Assembly: GCA_964501335.1 (NCBI GenBank)
Contig: CAZCTC010000001.1
Span: 124,001-188,000 of the forward strand
Origin: CAZCTC01 sp964501335
GTDB taxonomy: Bacteria; Chloroflexota; Anaerolineae; B4-G1; SLSP01
Direction of reading: 5' to 3'
Length of the DNA stretch: 64,000 nt
Part shown: positions 48,563-57,474 of the stretch, one piece after another
How positions within the stretch are numbered: position 1 is the first letter of the stretch
How the letters are laid out: each line of letters starts with the position of its first letter
Made by a program: the position numbers and the translations under genes
Notes under the pieces: generated by a model
What the model saw: only the letters and a program-made list of their open reading frames with translations
Told to the model about the DNA's origin: nothing
The model's database searches: none

Positions 48563-49564
48563 ATGACGACAAAAAAGATCGCACTGACAGGCATCAAACC
48601 CTCCGGGCAATGCCACATCGGCAATTACCTGGGAATGTTAAAACCCGCTCTGGAATTAACTAAAGAATACCAGGCCCTTTATTTCATCGCCGATTACCAT
48701 GCCCTGACCACAGTTCAGGATCGCAAAACCCTCAACGATCTGACCTATGATGTAGCCGCCACCTGGTTGGCCTTAGGGCTGGACCCCGAAAAGACCATCT
48801 TCTTCCGCCAGTCCGACATCCCTGAAATCTTCGAATTCAGCTGGGTCCTCTCCTGCTTTACCGCCAAGGGCTTGCTCAACCGCGCCCATGCCTACAAAGC
48901 AGCTGTCGCCAAAAACCAGGAAGCCGGCCTGGATGAAGATGCCGGCATCAACTCCGGTCTCTACTACTACCCCGTCCTGATGGCTTCCGACATCCTGCTC
49001 TACGGCAGCCATGTCGTCCCCGTCGGGCTGGATCAAAAACAGCATGTCGAGATCGCCCGCGACATCGCCCAGGACTTCAACCACACCTACAAAACCAACC
49101 TGCTGGTCATCCCCGAACCCCAGATCAAAGAAGATGTCATGGTCATCACCGGGCTGGACGGGCGCAAAATGAGCAAGAGCTACGACAACGTCATCCCGCT
49201 CTTCGCCCCTTCCAACAAACTAAAGGAACGGGTCATGCGCATCGTAACCGATTCCCGCACGCCGGAAGAGCCCAAGAATCCCGACGAATGCAACATCTAC
49301 GCCATCTACCGCCACTTCGCTGCGCCCGAAGAACTGGAAACCACCCGCCAACTCTATCTCAACGGCGGCCTGGCCTACGGCGAAATGAAGAAAAAACTCT
49401 TCCTGTTGCTCGATGAGACCTTCAAAGAACCCCGCGAACGGTATAACGCCTTGATCGCCGACCGCGCCCGGCTGGATGACGTTTTGATGGAAGGAGCCCG
49501 GAAAGCCCGCGCCATCGCCACGCCCATGATGGAAAAAATCCGCCAGACCATCGGCGTCAAATAA
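48563..49564 (+). CDS. trpS: Tryptophan-tRNA ligase
   Basis: 333 residues, the normal length for bacterial TrpRS. HIGH-type motif CHIGNYLG at 17-24 and KMSKSYDN near 202 identify a class I synthetase; TGIKPSGQCHIGN and GLDQKQHVEIARDIA are TrpRS-specific blocks. It charges tRNA-Trp in the cytosol. It appears monocistronic, with its own promoter at 48475 and a perfect terminator at 49576. No unusual feature seen. Confidence 0.96.
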   Translation: MTTKKIALTGIKPSGQCHIGNYLGMLKPALELTKEYQALYFIADYHALTTVQDRKTLNDLTYDVAATWLALGLDPEKTIFFRQSDIPEIFEFSWVLSCFTAKGLLNRAHAYKAAVAKNQEAGLDEDAGINSGLYYYPVLMASDILLYGSHVVPVGLDQKQHVEIARDIAQDFNHTYKTNLLVIPEPQIKEDVMVITGLDGRKMSKSYDNVIPLFAPSNKLKERVMRIVTDSRTPEEPKNPDECNIYAIYRHFAAPEELETTRQLYLNGGLAYGEMKKKLFLLLDETFKEPRERYNALIADRARLDDVLMEGARKARAIATPMMEKIRQTIGVK

Positions 49565-49575
49565 ATTTCGGAATT

Positions 49576-49619
49576 AAAAAATTCGCGTCGCCCTCTTCGA
49601 GGGCGACGCGAATTTTTTA
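49576..49619. terminator. Perfect hairpin terminator after trpS
   Basis: AAATTCGCGTCGCCCTC stem, loop TTC-type, complementary arm, then TTTTTTAA. It separates convergent trpS and the flavoprotein gene. Confidence 0.9.
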
Positions 49620-49633
49620 ATCTCATCCCAAAG

Positions 49634-50482
49634 TTATCGCCGGGCCTTCTGCCAGGCCCCCAAAATCGCCCGTCGGGCCAGCACCCGCGCCATCGCCATC
49701 CGATACTCGGCACTGCCCCGGAAATCGGCCACCGGATGCAACTCCGGCAAAGCCACATCCAACGCCGCCAGGACCTTCTCTTCCGTCAACAACTGCCCCT
49801 TGAGCAAATGCTCCGCCTTATGCAGGCGCACCGGCGTGGCATCCGCCCCACCAACCGCAATCCGCACCGCCATCGGCAGACCTTCGTCCACCTGCACATA
49901 GGCCGCGGCACAGACAATCGGCTTATCCTTCGGCGAACGGCCCACCACCTCAAACGCCATCGCCGTGCGCGCCGCCGGTCGCCGCACCTTCAACTGCGTC
50001 AACAGCACCCGCGTCTTGGTCAGCCGATCGCGATAAGCCACAAAACTGGCAAAAGGCGCCGTATGGACCAGAGGATCGGCATACGAAAGCTCGCTGTCCA
50101 TCGCCAACAAAACGGTGGTCAACGGATCGGCCGCATCCGCCACAATCAACGTACCGCCGATCGTCCCCTGCTCCCGCAGATTGCGCGATTGAATATAGCC
50201 GATAGCGGTCGCCAGAACGCCGTCCGCAAATCCCGCCAGATCGGAATGATCGATCACCGCCTGCAAAGGAACCGCCGCCCCAATGCGGGCCTCTTCCATG
50301 CTTGTCTCAATCGTTCCCAAACCCGCCTGGCTGAGATCGACCAACACTTCCAGGGTCGGATCGCCTTGCGCGGTGATCCATGAACCGCCCCCCACATACG
50401 CTGAATTGGGGTTCGATTGTACCAACGCCACGGCGTCTTCCAACTTGGTCGGGCGATGATAGGTCTTTACATTGCTCAGCAT
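49634..50482 (-). CDS. FAD-binding (CoxM/CutM-like) subunit of a molybdenum hydroxylase, orphan
   Basis: 282 residues from the ATG at 50482 (AAGGAG six nt upstream). The FAD-binding pattern is clear: YVGGGSWITAQGD near 30, IQSRNLREQGTIGGTLIVAD near 100-119 and a C-terminal CO dehydrogenase flavoprotein domain (VRIAVGGADATPVRLHKAE). In known enzymes this medium subunit passes electrons between a Mo-cofactor subunit and a 2Fe-2S subunit. Neither is next to it; the neighbours are a hypothetical protein and trpS. The partners may lie elsewhere or this copy may have another role. Confidence 0.85.
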   Translation of the reverse strand: MLSNVKTYHRPTKLEDAVALVQSNPNSAYVGGGSWITAQGDPTLEVLVDLSQAGLGTIETSMEEARIGAAVPLQAVIDHSDLAGFADGVLATAIGYIQSRNLREQGTIGGTLIVADAADPLTTVLLAMDSELSYADPLVHTAPFASFVAYRDRLTKTRVLLTQLKVRRPAARTAMAFEVVGRSPKDKPIVCAAAYVQVDEGLPMAVRIAVGGADATPVRLHKAEHLLKGQLLTEEKVLAALDVALPELHPVADFRGSAEYRMAMARVLARRAILGAWQKARR

Positions 50483-50504
50483 AACCAACTCCTTCGGTCA
50501 AAAA

Positions 50505-50570
50505 TTTATCGATTCCGTTTTTGTATTTGGACACGCATCGGTATGCGCGCCCAAACACCAATTTTTACTC
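50505..50570. repeat. Degenerate hairpin of the dispersed family
   Basis: GTATTTGGACACGCAT and GTATGCGCGCCCAAACAC are near complements around a short loop, resembling an eroded element core in the gap between the flavoprotein and its upstream neighbour. Confidence 0.5.
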
Positions 50571-50583
50571 TCGTTTTTCTGCG

Positions 50584-51582
50584 TTAAATTCTCCGCCGAC
50601 GGCGCAAAAAACGGACGCCCAACAACAGCGCCGCTAAAAGCACCCAGGGATGCGCCGAGCACCAGAGAACTCCCTGCAACACGGCCCGCGTCGCTTTGAC
50701 CTTCACAATCGCCCGGGTCGGAGCTTCCACAGGAGTATCCCAATCGAAATTCCGTAGACGTTCCAGGAATCCCTGCTCGACACACCCTTCCAGGCTGAAA
50801 ATATAGAGCGCCGCAGTCCACTGCCGGGCCAGCCGCAGATCGCGCTCCAGCATTTCCCAATCCATCGCCGGAGCCGGCTTGCCGTCGCCCAAAATCACGC
50901 CGCCGCCCGTACTACCGATACCGATCCCCTGAGCCTCCCGGCCATAGCCGCCGATCGTCCCAGCCCCCATCAAACTGCTGTACAACATCAACACTTCACG
51001 ATCCACCGGAATCTGCACCAGACCGGTAATCTGCCGTCCCAGCGTCGAACCGGCGCGTCGTTCATCGGCAATCCAGGGAAGCTGGTAACTTTCCAATCGA
51101 TAACCGTCCCGATGAATCCGATCAGCCAATAGATTATACGCCATCTCAGCCCGGCGCAAATAAGCCGCCGGGAAAATCCGCCGCAGCCAGGTTTTCACCA
51201 GTTCCCCGGCGCCGCCGTGATAAAGATGCGCCATCTCCCGGATATCCGGCTCGATATCCATACCGACCGCTGCCCACTGCAGCCGCTCTTCAGCTGTCCA
51301 GGCCCGGAAAGCGTCATAAGCCGCGATAGCCTGCGGCACATTTCCCAGGTTGAACCAATAGCCCTGGGAATGGGGCAACAAAAGCCAGGCCGTCACCGGG
51401 ATACCCGCTTCGTTCAGACGACGTACCACCGCCGCCCGCCCGGCACTGCGGTCCAGCAACCCCAGGCTGATAGAAGCCTTCATTGTTTGCAGCGTTTCGA
51501 TCAACGCCGGATCGTCGAAAAGAGACTGCAAGGCCGGCGTCTCCAGTTCACAGAAAAAAGTCAGTTCAGGTTGTATTTCCAT
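50584..51582 (-). CDS. Hypothetical protein, possible TIM-barrel with C-terminal membrane anchor
   Basis: 332 residues. The alternation of strands and helices and the segment RLNEAGIPVTAWLLLPHSQG followed by AVGMDIEPDIREM look like a (beta/alpha)8 barrel with a D-x-E type acidic pair, as in some glycosidase-like folds. The end has a hydrophobic segment (HPWVLLAALLLGVRF) and an Arg-rich tail, so it may be anchored in the membrane. There is no N-terminal signal peptide. I do not recognise a named family; the barrel reading is tentative. Confidence 0.7.
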   Translation of the reverse strand: MEIQPELTFFCELETPALQSLFDDPALIETLQTMKASISLGLLDRSAGRAAVVRRLNEAGIPVTAWLLLPHSQGYWFNLGNVPQAIAAYDAFRAWTAEERLQWAAVGMDIEPDIREMAHLYHGGAGELVKTWLRRIFPAAYLRRAEMAYNLLADRIHRDGYRLESYQLPWIADERRAGSTLGRQITGLVQIPVDREVLMLYSSLMGAGTIGGYGREAQGIGIGSTGGGVILGDGKPAPAMDWEMLERDLRLARQWTAALYIFSLEGCVEQGFLERLRNFDWDTPVEAPTRAIVKVKATRAVLQGVLWCSAHPWVLLAALLLGVRFLRRRRRI

Positions 51583-51624
51583 TCCATTTCCCAGTTATAT
51601 AGGCTTTTTTTTCTCACATTTTCC

Positions 51625-51751
51625 GACTCAACCGCACAGGTCGAAGTTTTTATTTCTGTTCTCGGCAGCTTCAGAAAGCCACCGAAAAATAGATTTTTCC
51701 TTCTTCCACTCTTCCAGTCTTCCACTCTTCCACTCTTCCAATCTTCCAGTC
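51625..51751. repeat. Partial dispersed element joined to CT-rich CTTCCA repeats
   Basis: ACCGCACAGGTCGAAG, then an imperfect hairpin (51655-51690, loop CTTCAGAAAG), then 51699-51751 made of CTTCCACT and CTTCCAGT units. The last runs into the 3' end of the thioesterase gene. Confidence 0.75.
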
Positions 51752-52237
51752 TCAGTCCGCCTGCCAGAACTGCTTCTCTTCGACCCACTTCGCCATCGTC
51801 TCATCCGGCGGTTGGACCACGACCCCGTGCGCCTCGGCCGTGACCGTGCCGTCCGGCAGCCGCATCTCCGCCGCCACCTCGACAATCCGGCCGCGGTCTT
51901 TCACCACCCAACCGACCGCCGTCAACGGCGTCTCGACCGGGGTCGGCTGGCGATAGCGGATCTCCAGTTTGGCCGTCACCCAAAAACGCTCTTCATCCTT
52001 GCCGATATTGATCGCCCGGCCCGACACTTCATCCAGAATGGTGGCCACCACACCGCCGTGAGCAATGCCGGGATAGCCCGCATAATGCGCCGGTAAATTG
52101 ATCGGAGCGATCAACTGCTTCTTCTCGCGGTCTTCATGAAAGTGCAAATGCAATCCGACCGGATTCTCACGCCCACAGACAAAGCACATCCGCGAGGTCG
52201 GCTGCATCGGTCCCAACGTCGTCTCTTCCGAATCCAT
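51752..52237 (-). CDS. Hotdog-fold thioesterase (PaaI/4HBT-like)
   Basis: 161 residues, GGAGGAG ribosome site. MCFVCGRENPVGLHLHF near 17-33 is a CxxC-containing start common in this branch. The 4HBT core has HYAGYPGIAHGGVVATILDE near 50-70, with catalytic-type Asp or Glu, and ARLEIRYRQPTPVETPL-like beta strands. It probably hydrolyses an acyl-CoA thioester; the substrate cannot be assigned. It is cytosolic and lies just downstream of the nucleoside permease genes, separated by a strong hairpin. Confidence 0.88.
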   Translation of the reverse strand: MDSEETTLGPMQPTSRMCFVCGRENPVGLHLHFHEDREKKQLIAPINLPAHYAGYPGIAHGGVVATILDEVSGRAINIGKDEERFWVTAKLEIRYRQPTPVETPLTAVGWVVKDRGRIVEVAAEMRLPDGTVTAEAHGVVVQPPDETMAKWVEEKQFWQAD

Positions 52238-52260
52238 TCACTCCTCCAGGGTTTTCTTGG

Positions 52261-52299
52261 CTTTCTTCGCCCGCCGCCGGAGGCGGCGGGCGAAGAAAG
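52261..52299. terminator. Perfect hairpin between the permease and thioesterase genes
   Basis: CTTTCTTCGCCCGCCGCC with its exact complement around GGA. It lacks a clear T run on the minus strand, so it may attenuate or stabilise rather than fully terminate. Confidence 0.7.
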
Positions 52300-52309
52300 C
52301 AATTTAATA

Positions 52310-53257
52310 TCACCGCTCTTCCCGCATATATCCCTTGCCCAGCGCTGCCGGGGCCCCGATGCGCTTGCTCAGCGCCTCCCACCAGGTCATCGCGACCAAA
52401 ACAATAATGGTAGTCAGGTAGGGCAACATATTCAAATAGGCCGAAGGGATATCCGTCCCGGCCGCCTGGAGCCGGAACTGCACCGCATTGATCCCCCCGA
52501 AAAGCAACGCCCCCAACACCGCCCGGGCCGGATTCCACATGGCAAAGATCACCAGCGCAATCACAATCCAGCCGCGGCCGCCGGTGATATTCTCCGCCCA
52601 GCCGGGCGTATAGGCCAGCGAAAGATGGGCCCCGCCGATTCCAACCAGCATCCCGCCCACAATGGTGTAGAGATAGCGCACCCGCGCCACATCGATCCCC
52701 ATCGCATCGGCCGTCTGTGGATTTTCCCCCACCGCCCGCAAATTCAACCCCGCCCGCGTCCGATACAGATAGAACCAGGCCAGCGGAATCAACAGATAAA
52801 CCAGATAGGTCAAAATATCCTGGTTGAACACCGCCGAAAGGATCGGCAGCTGCCCCAGCACCGGAACCGCCACCGGCATAAACTTCGGACCGGTCAATCC
52901 CACCAGATATCCGCCGTCCGGCCCCAACTTCTGCCCCAGAAAACTGGCCAGCCCGGTGCCGAACAATGTCAGACTGAGCCCGCTGACCACATTGTTGGCC
53001 CGCATCGTCACCGTCAGAAAAGCATGGAGCGCCGCCATCAGCCCGCCGACCAGCGCAGCCGTCAACACGGCCAGCAAGAGGCTCCCGGTATAATAGACCA
53101 CGGCAAACGAGGTCACCGCGCCCATCAACATCATGCCTTCCAGACCCAGATTCAAAATCCCGGAACGTTCGGTGTAAATTTCCCCAATCGTCGCATAGAT
53201 CAACGAAGTACCGGCCCGCAGCGTAATCGCCAGGATTGAAGCGATGAGTTCGATCAT
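52310..53257 (-). CDS. Nucleoside ABC transporter permease 2 (NupQ-like)
   Basis: 315 residues, about nine membrane segments. The segments ATIGEIYTERSGILNLGLEG near 25 and NPQTADAMGIDVARVRYLYT near 210 are typical of BPD_transp_2 permeases of the BmpD/NupQ type. Its ATG overlaps the stop of the first permease by four bases. Last gene of the importer operon. Confidence 0.92.
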   Translation of the reverse strand: MIELIASILAITLRAGTSLIYATIGEIYTERSGILNLGLEGMMLMGAVTSFAVVYYTGSLLLAVLTAALVGGLMAALHAFLTVTMRANNVVSGLSLTLFGTGLASFLGQKLGPDGGYLVGLTGPKFMPVAVPVLGQLPILSAVFNQDILTYLVYLLIPLAWFYLYRTRAGLNLRAVGENPQTADAMGIDVARVRYLYTIVGGMLVGIGGAHLSLAYTPGWAENITGGRGWIVIALVIFAMWNPARAVLGALLFGGINAVQFRLQAAGTDIPSAYLNMLPYLTTIIVLVAMTWWEALSKRIGAPAALGKGYMREER

Positions 53258-54354
53258 TGACGGGCCTCCTTCAATGTCCCTTTGACCGCCCCTTTGACCG
53301 GGCGCACGATTCGCAGCCGGTATTCCGTAAACAGCACCCCGGCCAGCATCGGGAAGAGGATCATCCCTTGCAGAATCAAGGCCATGGCCGACGGCAAACC
53401 GATCATCATCTGCACCTGATCCCCGCCCACCAGCAACGCCGCCATCAATAACGAGACCAGCAGCACCGCCCAGGGGTTGAGCTGCGCCATCCAGGCCACA
53501 ATGATGGCCGTATAGCCATACCCCATCGAAATCCCGGCCTGCAACCGGTGCGAAATCCCCGTCACCTCCGAAGCCCCGGCCAGTCCGGCCAGCGCTCCCG
53601 AAATCAACAGCACCAGCACAATATTCCGTGGGATATTGATCCCCAGGTAACGCGCCGCCACCGGATTCTCACCGATGATCCGGATCTCAAAGCCCCAGCC
53701 GGTCCACTTCAAGATAAACCAGATCGCCGCGGCCGCAACAATAGCAAAAATCACGCCGATGTGCGCCCGCCCGGCCAACCGGGGCAACCAGGCCGTGGCC
53801 GGAAATAAAGCCGTTCCTGGAAAACCGTAACCATTGGGATCGCGCCACGCCGTGTAATAGAGGTTCTGCACAAAGAGGATGGCCACATAGTTGAGCATCA
53901 ATGTGGTCAGGGTTTCATCGACCTTGAGGTAGGCCTTGAGCATGGCCGGAATGCCGGCCCACAGCGCCCCGGCCACAATCCCGGCCAGCAGCGCCGCCGG
54001 TAGGACCAGCCAGCCCGGCAAAGCAGCCGAACCGTAGAGCGCCACCCAGGTCGCCGCCATCGCCCCGAACATCAACTGCCCCTCCGCCCCGATGTTCCAG
54101 AACTGCATCCGGAAAGCAATCGAGACGCCCAATCCCAACAACATCAACGGGATCGCCTTGACCAGCACTTCGCTCAAATTGTATCCCGATCCAAACGCCC
54201 CCTGCGCCATAGCCGCATAGACATTCAGGGGATTGATTCCAAAAATCAACAACAGAATTCCCCCCAGCACCAGCGAGATAAAAAACGAAACCACCGGCAC
54301 CAGGAAAATTGCCTTGCGAGAGACTGCTTCGCGTTTTTCAAAGACGATGCGCAC
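53254..54354 (-). CDS. Nucleoside ABC transporter permease 1 (NupP-like)
   Basis: 366 residues, GTG start with GGAGG upstream. BPD_transp_2 fold with about eight to ten segments; FRMQFWNIGAEGQLMFGA and GENPVAARYLGINIPRN are family signatures. It pairs with the following permease to form the membrane pore of the BMP-type importer. It starts 15 nt after the ATPase gene. Confidence 0.92.
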   Translation of the reverse strand: MRIVFEKREAVSRKAIFLVPVVSFFISLVLGGILLLIFGINPLNVYAAMAQGAFGSGYNLSEVLVKAIPLMLLGLGVSIAFRMQFWNIGAEGQLMFGAMAATWVALYGSAALPGWLVLPAALLAGIVAGALWAGIPAMLKAYLKVDETLTTLMLNYVAILFVQNLYYTAWRDPNGYGFPGTALFPATAWLPRLAGRAHIGVIFAIVAAAAIWFILKWTGWGFEIRIIGENPVAARYLGINIPRNIVLVLLISGALAGLAGASEVTGISHRLQAGISMGYGYTAIIVAWMAQLNPWAVLLVSLLMAALLVGGDQVQMMIGLPSAMALILQGMILFPMLAGVLFTEYRLRIVRPVKGAVKGTLKEARQ

Positions 54355-54369
54355 CAGTGCCTCCGATCT

Positions 54370-55941
54370 CTATCGCCCTGCCGTTCCAGCTTCAACGGCG
54401 CCTTCCGGCGTTTCCGTTGCCACGCCGGCCATCATCAATCCCAGCTTTTCCACATCGGCCTGATTCGCCGGCACGATGCCCATGATCCGGCCTTCAAACA
54501 TCACCGCAATCCGGTCGGAAACCGCCCGCAGCTCTTCCAGATCCTCTGAAATCAACAACACCGCCATGCCGCGCGAACGCTGTTCCAGCAGCATCTTTCG
54601 CACTGCTTCGGTCGCTCCTACATCCAGCCCGCGCGTCGGATGGACCGCGACCAGCAGACCGCCGCAGGCCGTGATCTCACGCGCCAGAATGGTCTTCTGG
54701 AGATTGCCGCCCGAGAGGAACTTGACCCGCGTCTGCGGCGTAGGCGTGGCAATACGGAACGCATCGATCATCTTCCGGGCAAAACTCCGGATATTCCCGG
54801 ATCGCAACAACCCGCCTTCCGCCAGCGGAGACTTGCGATACCCTTTCATCACCAGATTATCCGCCACCGCCATATTGCCCACCAGCCCCATCTCCACCCG
54901 ATCTTCCGGGATATGGCTGACGCCGGCCTGGATCAATTGCAGCGGCGAGTGGTTGGTCAGATCGTTGCCCCGCACCCGCACATGTCCACCACTGGCCTTC
55001 CGCAAACCGGTGATCACCTCAGCCAGTTCGCGTTGCCCGTTGCCCGCCACCCCGGCAATCCCCAGAATCTCATTGGCTCGAATTTCCAGAGAAAGCCCGC
55101 GCAGCGCCGGCATCCCCTTATCGTTTTCTGCCTGGACGGTGCTCACTTCCAGAATCACAGCCCCCGGCTCGCACACATCCTTTTCCAGCTCGAAAAGCAC
55201 TTCGCGGCCCACCATCAATCGGGCCAGCTCCTGCGGATTGGTCTCCGCAGTCCGCTTCGTCGCCACGACCTTGCCGTGTTCCAACACCATCACCCGCTGC
55301 GAGAAAGACATCACCTCTTCCATCTTATGGGTGATAAAAATAGCCGATTTCCCTTCTGCATTCATCCGGGCCACAATGCCGGCCAGTTCTTCGGCTTCCT
55401 GTGGGGTTAACACGGCGGTGGGTTCATCGAGGATCAAAACTTCAGCGCCCCGGTAGATCAGCTTGAGGATCTCCACCCGCTGCTGCTCCCCGACGCTGAG
55501 CTGCCAGATATAGGCCTGAGGATCAACCTCCAGATTGTAACGGGCCGAAAGCTCCTTCAACCGGGTAGAAACCTGGGCCATATCGGGGACAAAAGGCAAT
55601 CCGGGCATTCCCAAAATAATATTCTCGGCCACAGTCATCGTCTCCACCAGCATGAAGTTCTGATGGATCATTCCGATGCCGGCGGCGGCCGCATCCCGTG
55701 GGGAACGGATATCGACCGGCTGGCCGCGCACATACAACTCCCCTTCATCGGGGCGATACATCCCGGCGAGCACGTTCATCAATGTGCTTTTCCCGGCACC
55801 GTTCTCGCCCAACAAGGCCAATACTTCCCCGGGGTAGAGGACCAGATCGACATGGCTGTTAGCCACGATTCCAGGGAACCGTTTAGTGATTCCCCGCATT
55901 TCCACCAATGGCATCGATGCAGCTTCAGGTTTCTGTTTCAC
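54370..55941 (-). CDS. Nucleoside ABC transporter ATPase with two nucleotide-binding domains (NupO-like)
   Basis: 523 residues from the GTG at 55941 (GGGGGG close upstream); the ATG at 55914 is an alternative. Domain one has Walker A GENGAGKST, signature LSVGEQQRVEI and Walker B VLILDEPTAVLTPQEAEEL. Domain two has the degenerate GVAGNGQRE in place of Walker A, and LSGGNLQKTILARE. This asymmetry is usual for RbsA/NupO-type ATPases. It powers import of nucleosides bound by the lipoprotein at 56091. A strong hairpin precedes the gene. Confidence 0.92.
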   Translation of the reverse strand: MKQKPEAASMPLVEMRGITKRFPGIVANSHVDLVLYPGEVLALLGENGAGKSTLMNVLAGMYRPDEGELYVRGQPVDIRSPRDAAAAGIGMIHQNFMLVETMTVAENIILGMPGLPFVPDMAQVSTRLKELSARYNLEVDPQAYIWQLSVGEQQRVEILKLIYRGAEVLILDEPTAVLTPQEAEELAGIVARMNAEGKSAIFITHKMEEVMSFSQRVMVLEHGKVVATKRTAETNPQELARLMVGREVLFELEKDVCEPGAVILEVSTVQAENDKGMPALRGLSLEIRANEILGIAGVAGNGQRELAEVITGLRKASGGHVRVRGNDLTNHSPLQLIQAGVSHIPEDRVEMGLVGNMAVADNLVMKGYRKSPLAEGGLLRSGNIRSFARKMIDAFRIATPTPQTRVKFLSGGNLQKTILAREITACGGLLVAVHPTRGLDVGATEAVRKMLLEQRSRGMAVLLISEDLEELRAVSDRIAVMFEGRIMGIVPANQADVEKLGLMMAGVATETPEGAVEAGTAGR

Positions 55942-56040
55942 GTACCCCCCATTTCCACGATTCGCGATAAGGGAAAGTTGAGCTAAACCGTTCAGCTCTC
56001 TCCTATCGTGGGGAAAACCTTTTCCCATGGAGATTTTTTA

Positions 56041-56076
56041 TTTTTTCGCGCGCCCCCGCAGGGGCGCGCGAAAAAA
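56041..56076 (-). terminator. Hairpin between the BMP lipoprotein and ATPase genes
   Basis: TTTTTTCGCGCGCCCC with exact complement around CGCA, inside the operon. A likely partial terminator or RNA stabiliser giving more binding protein than transporter. Confidence 0.8.
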
Positions 56077-56090
56077 TTTTATTTCGTCAA

Positions 56091-57188
56091 TTAATTCGAG
56101 GGGATCGACCCTACCACACCCTCAACAAACCAGTTCATATTGAGCACATCCGCATCGCTCATGCAAGCGCCGGCCGCCACCTTTTCGGCTCCCGCCTGAT
56201 CGCGCAGCGGACCGCAGAAAACATTATCCAGCTCTCCGCTCATAATCTTTGCCTTGGCTGCCTCGACCTGATCCCGCACATTTTGCGGCACTTTGGGGCT
56301 CAGTTCAGCCAGACCGACGATGCCTTCCTTCATCCCGCCCCAGGACTGGTGCGTCGTCCAGGTTTTGTTCATGGCCGCCTTGACGGTTTCCAGATAATAG
56401 ACGCCCCAGTTCCAGACCGGGGAGGTCAACACGCTGTCGCCCACCATCGCCCGCATATCGGAGTCATAGCCGATGCTCAGCATACCCCGTTCCTGCGCCG
56501 CCTTCTGCGGTTCAGTCGTATCCTGATGCTGGGCAATGATGTCGGCGCCCTGATCCAACAAAGCCACGGCCGCCTCGCGTTCCTTCACCGGATCGTACCA
56601 GGTATTGGTCCAAACCACCCGCACCTCAGCTTCCGGATTGACCGAGCGGACGCCCAGGGTAAAGGCATTGATACCGCGAATCACTTCGGGGATCGGCATG
56701 GCCGCCACATAGCCGATGATGTTGCTCTTAGTCATCTGACCGGCCACGATACCGGAAAGGTAGCGCGGTTGCTCGATCTTGCCGAAATAGGTAGAAAGAT
56801 TGTCATCGGTCTTGTAGCCCGAGCAGTGTTCAAAGTAAACATTGGGGAATTCCGCCGCCACCTCAACCATGGGGTCCATATAACCGAACGAGGTCGCAAA
56901 AATCATGTTGTAGCCCTGCTGAGCAAACTGCCGAATCACGCGCGCAGCGTCCGGCCCTTCAGCAACGCTTTCCTGAACTTTGATTTCGATCTGATCGCCC
57001 AGCTGTTCTTCCAGGTACTTGCGTCCCCGGTCGTGCTCATAGGTCCAGCCCAGATCTCCCGGCGGCCCGATGTAAATAAAAGCAATCTTGAACTTTCCGG
57101 CCGGTGTTGCCGGCTGGGTAGTACAGGCAGACAGCACCATGCTGAGGATCATGACCAATACGAGGGCAACCTTCAGGCTGCGATTCAT
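56091..57188 (-). CDS. BMP-family nucleoside-binding lipoprotein
   Basis: 365 residues, AAGGAGG ribosome site. Lipobox LSMVLSAC with Cys22. The mature part is a BMP (PnrA/Med) periplasmic-binding fold: FKIAFIYIGPPGDLGWTYEH at the start, FATSFGYMDPMVEVA near 98 and VALLDQGADIIAQHQDTTEP near 217. It is the substrate receptor of the importer encoded downstream, with purine nucleosides the expected ligands. It is transcribed from a near-consensus promoter (57384-57413). Confidence 0.93.
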   Translation of the reverse strand: MNRSLKVALVLVMILSMVLSACTTQPATPAGKFKIAFIYIGPPGDLGWTYEHDRGRKYLEEQLGDQIEIKVQESVAEGPDAARVIRQFAQQGYNMIFATSFGYMDPMVEVAAEFPNVYFEHCSGYKTDDNLSTYFGKIEQPRYLSGIVAGQMTKSNIIGYVAAMPIPEVIRGINAFTLGVRSVNPEAEVRVVWTNTWYDPVKEREAAVALLDQGADIIAQHQDTTEPQKAAQERGMLSIGYDSDMRAMVGDSVLTSPVWNWGVYYLETVKAAMNKTWTTHQSWGGMKEGIVGLAELSPKVPQNVRDQVEAAKAKIMSGELDNVFCGPLRDQAGAEKVAAGACMSDADVLNMNWFVEGVVGSIPSN

Positions 57189-57413
57189 AGATAGTACCTC
57201 CTTCAGGGATTAAACCAACGGGGTATCCAAAACCGGCCAGCCAACGATGAACGTGCGATCACCTCCTTTCAGAACAAAGGAAGATTGATTGATACCGGAC
57301 CAGTGTAAAAAACGGTCGCTGAAGGGTCTTATCCCATCGTGGAAGCGCAGCTTGTCAGATGTCTGGCAACTGGCGCCACCTGAATTATACAGGCGAAAAG
57401 GATTTCCTGTCAA
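57189..57413 (-). promoter_or_regulatory. Consensus promoter and long leader of the nucleoside importer operon
   Basis: Minus strand: perfect TTGACA (57408-57413), 18-nt spacer, perfect TATAAT (57384-57389). The leader is about 190 nt. It contains GAAAGGAGGTGATC (about 57251-57264), a full complement of the 16S rRNA 3' end, roughly 65 nt before the lipoprotein ATG and without a start codon at suitable distance. Possibly a regulatory or small-ORF site. Confidence 0.75.
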
Positions 57414-57474
57414 GCCGTCCCCATGAGTCAGAAGATTTCGATCGCTCTACCCTCAACGCCGCAAAGCCGGAAAA

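Noticed and set aside
57210..57413. 67-codon minus-strand open frame in the importer leader
   Set aside because: It starts at the -35 box, has no ribosome site and would not be fully transcribed from the consensus promoter.
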